Source: Hyphomicrobiaceae bacterium UBA2767 (GTDB taxonomy: Bacteria > Pseudomonadota > Alphaproteobacteria > Rhizobiales > Methyloligellaceae). Taken from it: 7,497 nucleotides of DNA. The notes beneath the pieces were generated by a model that worked only from the letters and a program-made list of their open reading frames with translations, was not told the DNA's origin and searched no databases. Of this stretch, positions 5,702 through 7,497 are shown in pieces. Numbering within the stretch: the first letter of the stretch is position 1; each line of letters begins with the position of its first letter. The stretch is taken from the NCBI GenBank assembly GCA_002352635.1, contig DEIT01000139.1:21705-29201 (forward strand). Reading direction: 5' to 3'. A program made the position numbers and the translations under genes.

Positions 5702-7036
5702 TCAGAGCCCGTACTGCTCTCGTGCGAATTTCGCCAATCCAGCCTTTTCAAGATTGGTCATGGGCGCAAGGAACGTGACCTGAATCACACCGGGATTGCG
5801 GCCGATTTCTATTGCCCCGGTAACAGTCGCGCGGTTGCGTATTTCCGCCTCGCTCATGTCGAGCAGGTCCGCCGCCCGGCGCAGGCCATTGTCGGTAGCG
5901 GTGTTGAGATCCGGTCCTGAGCCGACAACCGAAATCGGCGCTGATTCTTCGACGTCCCCAACGCCCCATTCCCTGGCGAGGTGTCGGGCTTTTGCACGCT
6001 CTGTTTCGTTGAATGGGCGCGCCATTGGCGGCAGATCTTCAACCAGGGGGAACAGAACCGGGCCATCAAGGGCACGCTTTTTGACGACTTCGACCTGCAA
6101 GGTCACGCTGCCTGATACGTCCATGGTGTGGCCCGCGATCTCGCCGTCACCCTGCAGTGCATGCATGTCGCCCATGTAGATCCCGGCACCTTCAACCTTC
6201 ACGGGGGCGACCAAAATGGCACCAGCCCTGACCGCATCGATGTCCAGATGTCCGTCGGTGCGGTGTTCGGTTAGTTCCTCCGCCGAAATCGCATAGGGAT
6301 GAGGCGCACCGATGAGCGCGGAGCCGAAATCTCCCGCATTGTGGGAATCCGGAATCGGGATTGAGGGCGTCGTGCCGAGTTGGCCCAGGAACGGACGCAT
6401 ACGCACCATAACGCCCGCCATGTCCGAAGGTGCATAATTCAAGATCGAATGTTGAACTGAATTGTCCGGAAGTGCGGCATAGTGATCTGCGTTGGCGGCA
6501 ATTTCTTCGGCTGACTTCTTGGGCATCGTCAGCCCCACGCTGCGGGTGTCGTCGAAGACCACCGTGTAGCCGTGAACAAACTCAAACGGCGTAACCGGTT
6601 TACCGCAGCTGTCGCAAACTACGGATTTTGGGCCCACCCCTTCGATATGGGTTTCGGGCCAGAGCTCGTCGCATGTGGGGCAGCGCGGTGCCACATACGG
6701 GTCGCCGAGCGCGTAGCCTTCGGGCCAGGTATCGTGTCCTGATGCGGTTGCGATAGACGTGACGGAAATATCGCGGATTCGGATAGCCACTGCGTCGCCG
6801 GGCTTGGCGCCATCCACAAAGACGGGTTGAGTGACCTCATGCCCTCCACGCAGTCGTGGTGTAATCATCGGGCCCCAGCACCCAGGCGCGGTGTTGGCGA
6901 TAATCGTACCACCGTCCTGGACCGGCCCCAGCATCGGCTGGTCGGGATCCAGAATTCCGTTTGTAAATGTCTGGACGATCACGTTGCGCCGAGATTGAAC
7001 TTCAAGCGGCGCGTCGTGTTTTTCTGCAATTGCCAT
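5702..7036 (-). CDS. Acetamidase/formamidase-family protein with zinc-ribbon insertion
   Basis: A 444-residue member of the FmdA/AmdA family. Studied members hydrolyse formamide or acetamide to ammonia and the acid in the cytoplasm. Family features are visible: the N-terminal beta-rich part (VFVDGAKPGDAVAIRIRDI, 72-90), PDSHNAGDFG (229-238) and the hallmark GDMHALQGDGE (289-299). An unusual element at about 113-147 has CPTC (C119, C122) and CDSC (C141, C144), a spacing expected for a bound zinc. Compact FmdA/AmdA proteins of about 300-410 residues often lack such an insert. The ATG at 7036 is supported by GGGAGG five bases upstream. A MoaD/ThiS-like gene lies 77 bases upstream on the same strand; downstream is a non-coding gap. 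The substrate is not known. The extra cysteines and length suggest it may act on something other than simple amides, so the family name should be read as fold rather than reaction. Confidence 0.9.
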   Translation of the reverse strand: MAIAEKHDAPLEVQSRRNVIVQTFTNGILDPDQPMLGPVQDGGTIIANTAPGCWGPMITPRLRGGHEVTQPVFVDGAKPGDAVAIRIRDISVTSIATASGHDTWPEGYALGDPYVAPRCPTCDELWPETHIEGVGPKSVVCDSCGKPVTPFEFVHGYTVVFDDTRSVGLTMPKKSAEEIAANADHYAALPDNSVQHSILNYAPSDMAGVMVRMRPFLGQLGTTPSIPIPDSHNAGDFGSALIGAPHPYAISAEELTEHRTDGHLDIDAVRAGAILVAPVKVEGAGIYMGDMHALQGDGEIAGHTMDVSGSVTLQVEVVKKRALDGPVLFPLVEDLPPMARPFNETERAKARHLAREWGVGDVEESAPISVVGSGPDLNTATDNGLRRAADLLDMSEAEIRNRATVTGAIEIGRNPGVIQVTFLAPMTNLEKAGLAKFAREQYGL

Positions 7037-7041
7037 GTTGG

Positions 7042-7047
7042 CCTCCC
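7042..7047 (-). promoter_or_regulatory. Ribosome binding site of the amidase-family gene
   Basis: GGGAGG on the minus strand five bases before the ATG at 7036. It fixes the start and indicates strong independent initiation. Confidence 0.75.
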
Positions 7048-7074
7048 GTTAGACTTCAGAACTAAGCATCAATA

Positions 7075-7103
7075 AATCAATCTTGGACGCCTGCGATTTG
7101 ATT
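7075..7103 (-). promoter_or_regulatory. Imperfect inverted repeat between MoaD-like and amidase genes
   Basis: On the plus strand, AATCAATC (7075-7082) and GATTTGATT (7095-7103) are complementary over 8 bp with one bulged A/T and a 12-base loop. The repeat fills much of the 77-base gap. It is AT-rich with no U-tract, so it could be an operator or an mRNA processing hairpin. Function is unknown and chance is possible. Confidence 0.2.
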
Positions 7104-7113
7104 GCCGCCGTGC

Positions 7114-7374
7114 CTATCCTCCTGCCGCGGGCGGCACCAATGCCAATGGCTCGCCTGTGGGCAACGGCGCGTGGTCGTCGAGGATGCGGTCTCCCGCGAC
7201 CAGGAGAGACTTGCCGAGGAGTGGCACGATATGAGGATAGAGCGCGGCGAGTTGTTGGCGCAAGCCCTCCACCGTCGTGCCTGCAGGCAGGTCGAGCGCG
7301 ATGAATGGCTGGCCGACCTGCTCCGCCAAGCCCGCCACAAGACGGAGTTGATGGCGCTGATCTTGACCTGACAT
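7114..7374 (-). CDS. MoaD/ThiS-family ubiquitin-like sulphur-carrier protein
   Basis: An 86-residue protein with the length and pattern of MoaD/ThiS beta-grasp sulphur carriers. It has a first strand (HQLRLVAGLAEQVG), then LDLPAGTTVEGLRQQLAALYP (family: LPEGATVAELL...L...YP), a central VAGDRILDDHAPLPTGEPLALVPPAAGG, and the essential C-terminal Gly-Gly right before the stop. In the family the terminal glycine is adenylylated and loaded with sulphur as a thiocarboxylate, for molybdopterin or thiamine synthesis or for tungsten/molybdenum enzyme cofactors. The start is the ATG at 7374; an in-frame TTG at 7380 would add two residues, and no strong ribosome site separates the two. No moaE, moeB, thiF or thiG is visible, so the sulphur acceptor cannot be named. 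It lies 77 bases upstream of the amidase-family gene and 69 bases after the preceding partial gene, on the same strand. Confidence 0.85.
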   Translation of the reverse strand: MSGQDQRHQLRLVAGLAEQVGQPFIALDLPAGTTVEGLRQQLAALYPHIVPLLGKSLLVAGDRILDDHAPLPTGEPLALVPPAAGG

Positions 7375-7443
7375 ATTCAACTTACTCGACTTCGAGCCTG
7401 GAACCTCAAACGCACCAGTAATCTGTTTGCGTCATGATCTGGG

Positions 7444-7497
7444 CTAGTCACGGTAGAAGATATACTCGTCCGTGTTTTCCGACACACTGACCTTGAT
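7444..7497 (-). CDS. C-terminal end of an unidentified protein, cut by window edge
   Basis: An open frame enters from the right edge and ends in TAG at 7446-7444. It gives 17 residues, IKVSVSENTDEYIFYRD. It is placed as a gene end because it fits a compact same-strand series just upstream of the MoaD-like gene and reads like an ordinary protein tail. The stretch is too short to identify a family or to exclude a chance open frame. MoaD-like genes often neighbour molybdenum or tungsten oxidoreductases, but nothing visible here confirms one. Confidence 0.45.
   Translation of the reverse strand: MKVSVSENTDEYIFYRD

Noticed and set aside
5551..5751. A 66-codon minus-strand frame across the amidase end
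   Set aside because: It begins inside the amidase gene in another frame, is low in complexity and has no domain; it overlaps the hairpin at 5650-5676.
7077..7371. Several short frames on both strands over the MoaD-like gene
   Set aside because: They are Arg/Ser/Ala-rich shadows; only the 7114-7374 minus frame shows the beta-grasp pattern and terminal Gly-Gly.
7410..7432. ACGCA/TGCGT inverted repeat between the partial gene and the MoaD-like gene
   Set aside because: Only 5 bp with a 13-base loop and no T-tract; expected by chance.

Overview
The window looks like chromosomal DNA of an alphaproteobacterium, with moderately high GC. All nine genes I can support lie on the minus strand, so transcription runs from high to low coordinates. 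The taxonomic hint comes from three things: a pyruvate dehydrogenase E1 split into alpha and beta subunits, an E1-beta with its own N-terminal lipoyl domain, and a small FtsB/DivIC-like gene directly upstream of pdhA. That combination is typical of Rhizobiales and related alphaproteobacteria. No genus can be named from the sequence alone.

Right part (about 7497 to 5702): the last 17 codons of an unidentified protein, then a small MoaD/ThiS-family protein ending in Gly-Gly, then a complete acetamidase/formamidase-family protein with an inserted four-cysteine zinc-ribbon-like segment. This looks like a short accessory cluster. It sits where many alphaproteobacteria carry enolase.

Middle (5701 to 4985): a 246-base gap with inverted repeats and no convincing gene, the FtsB-like divisome gene, and a 159-base leader in front of pdhA.

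Left part (4984 to 1): the pyruvate dehydrogenase complex operon in the order pdhA (E1-alpha), pdhB (E1-beta plus lipoyl domain), a GFA-type zinc protein, pdhC (E2) and lpdA (E3, cut by the window edge). Together E1, E2 and E3 convert pyruvate, CoA and NAD+ to acetyl-CoA, CO2 and NADH. Gene spacing is tight (37, -11, 24 and 51 bases), consistent with one transcript.

The parts worth a second look are: the GFA-like gene whose start lies inside the end of pdhB; an intrinsic-terminator-like hairpin plus T-tract inside the pdhA coding sequence; the MoaD-like and zinc-ribbon amidase pair; and a three-segment set of mutually exclusive inverted repeats before the FtsB-like gene. No tRNA, rRNA, CRISPR array, insertion sequence or attachment site was seen.
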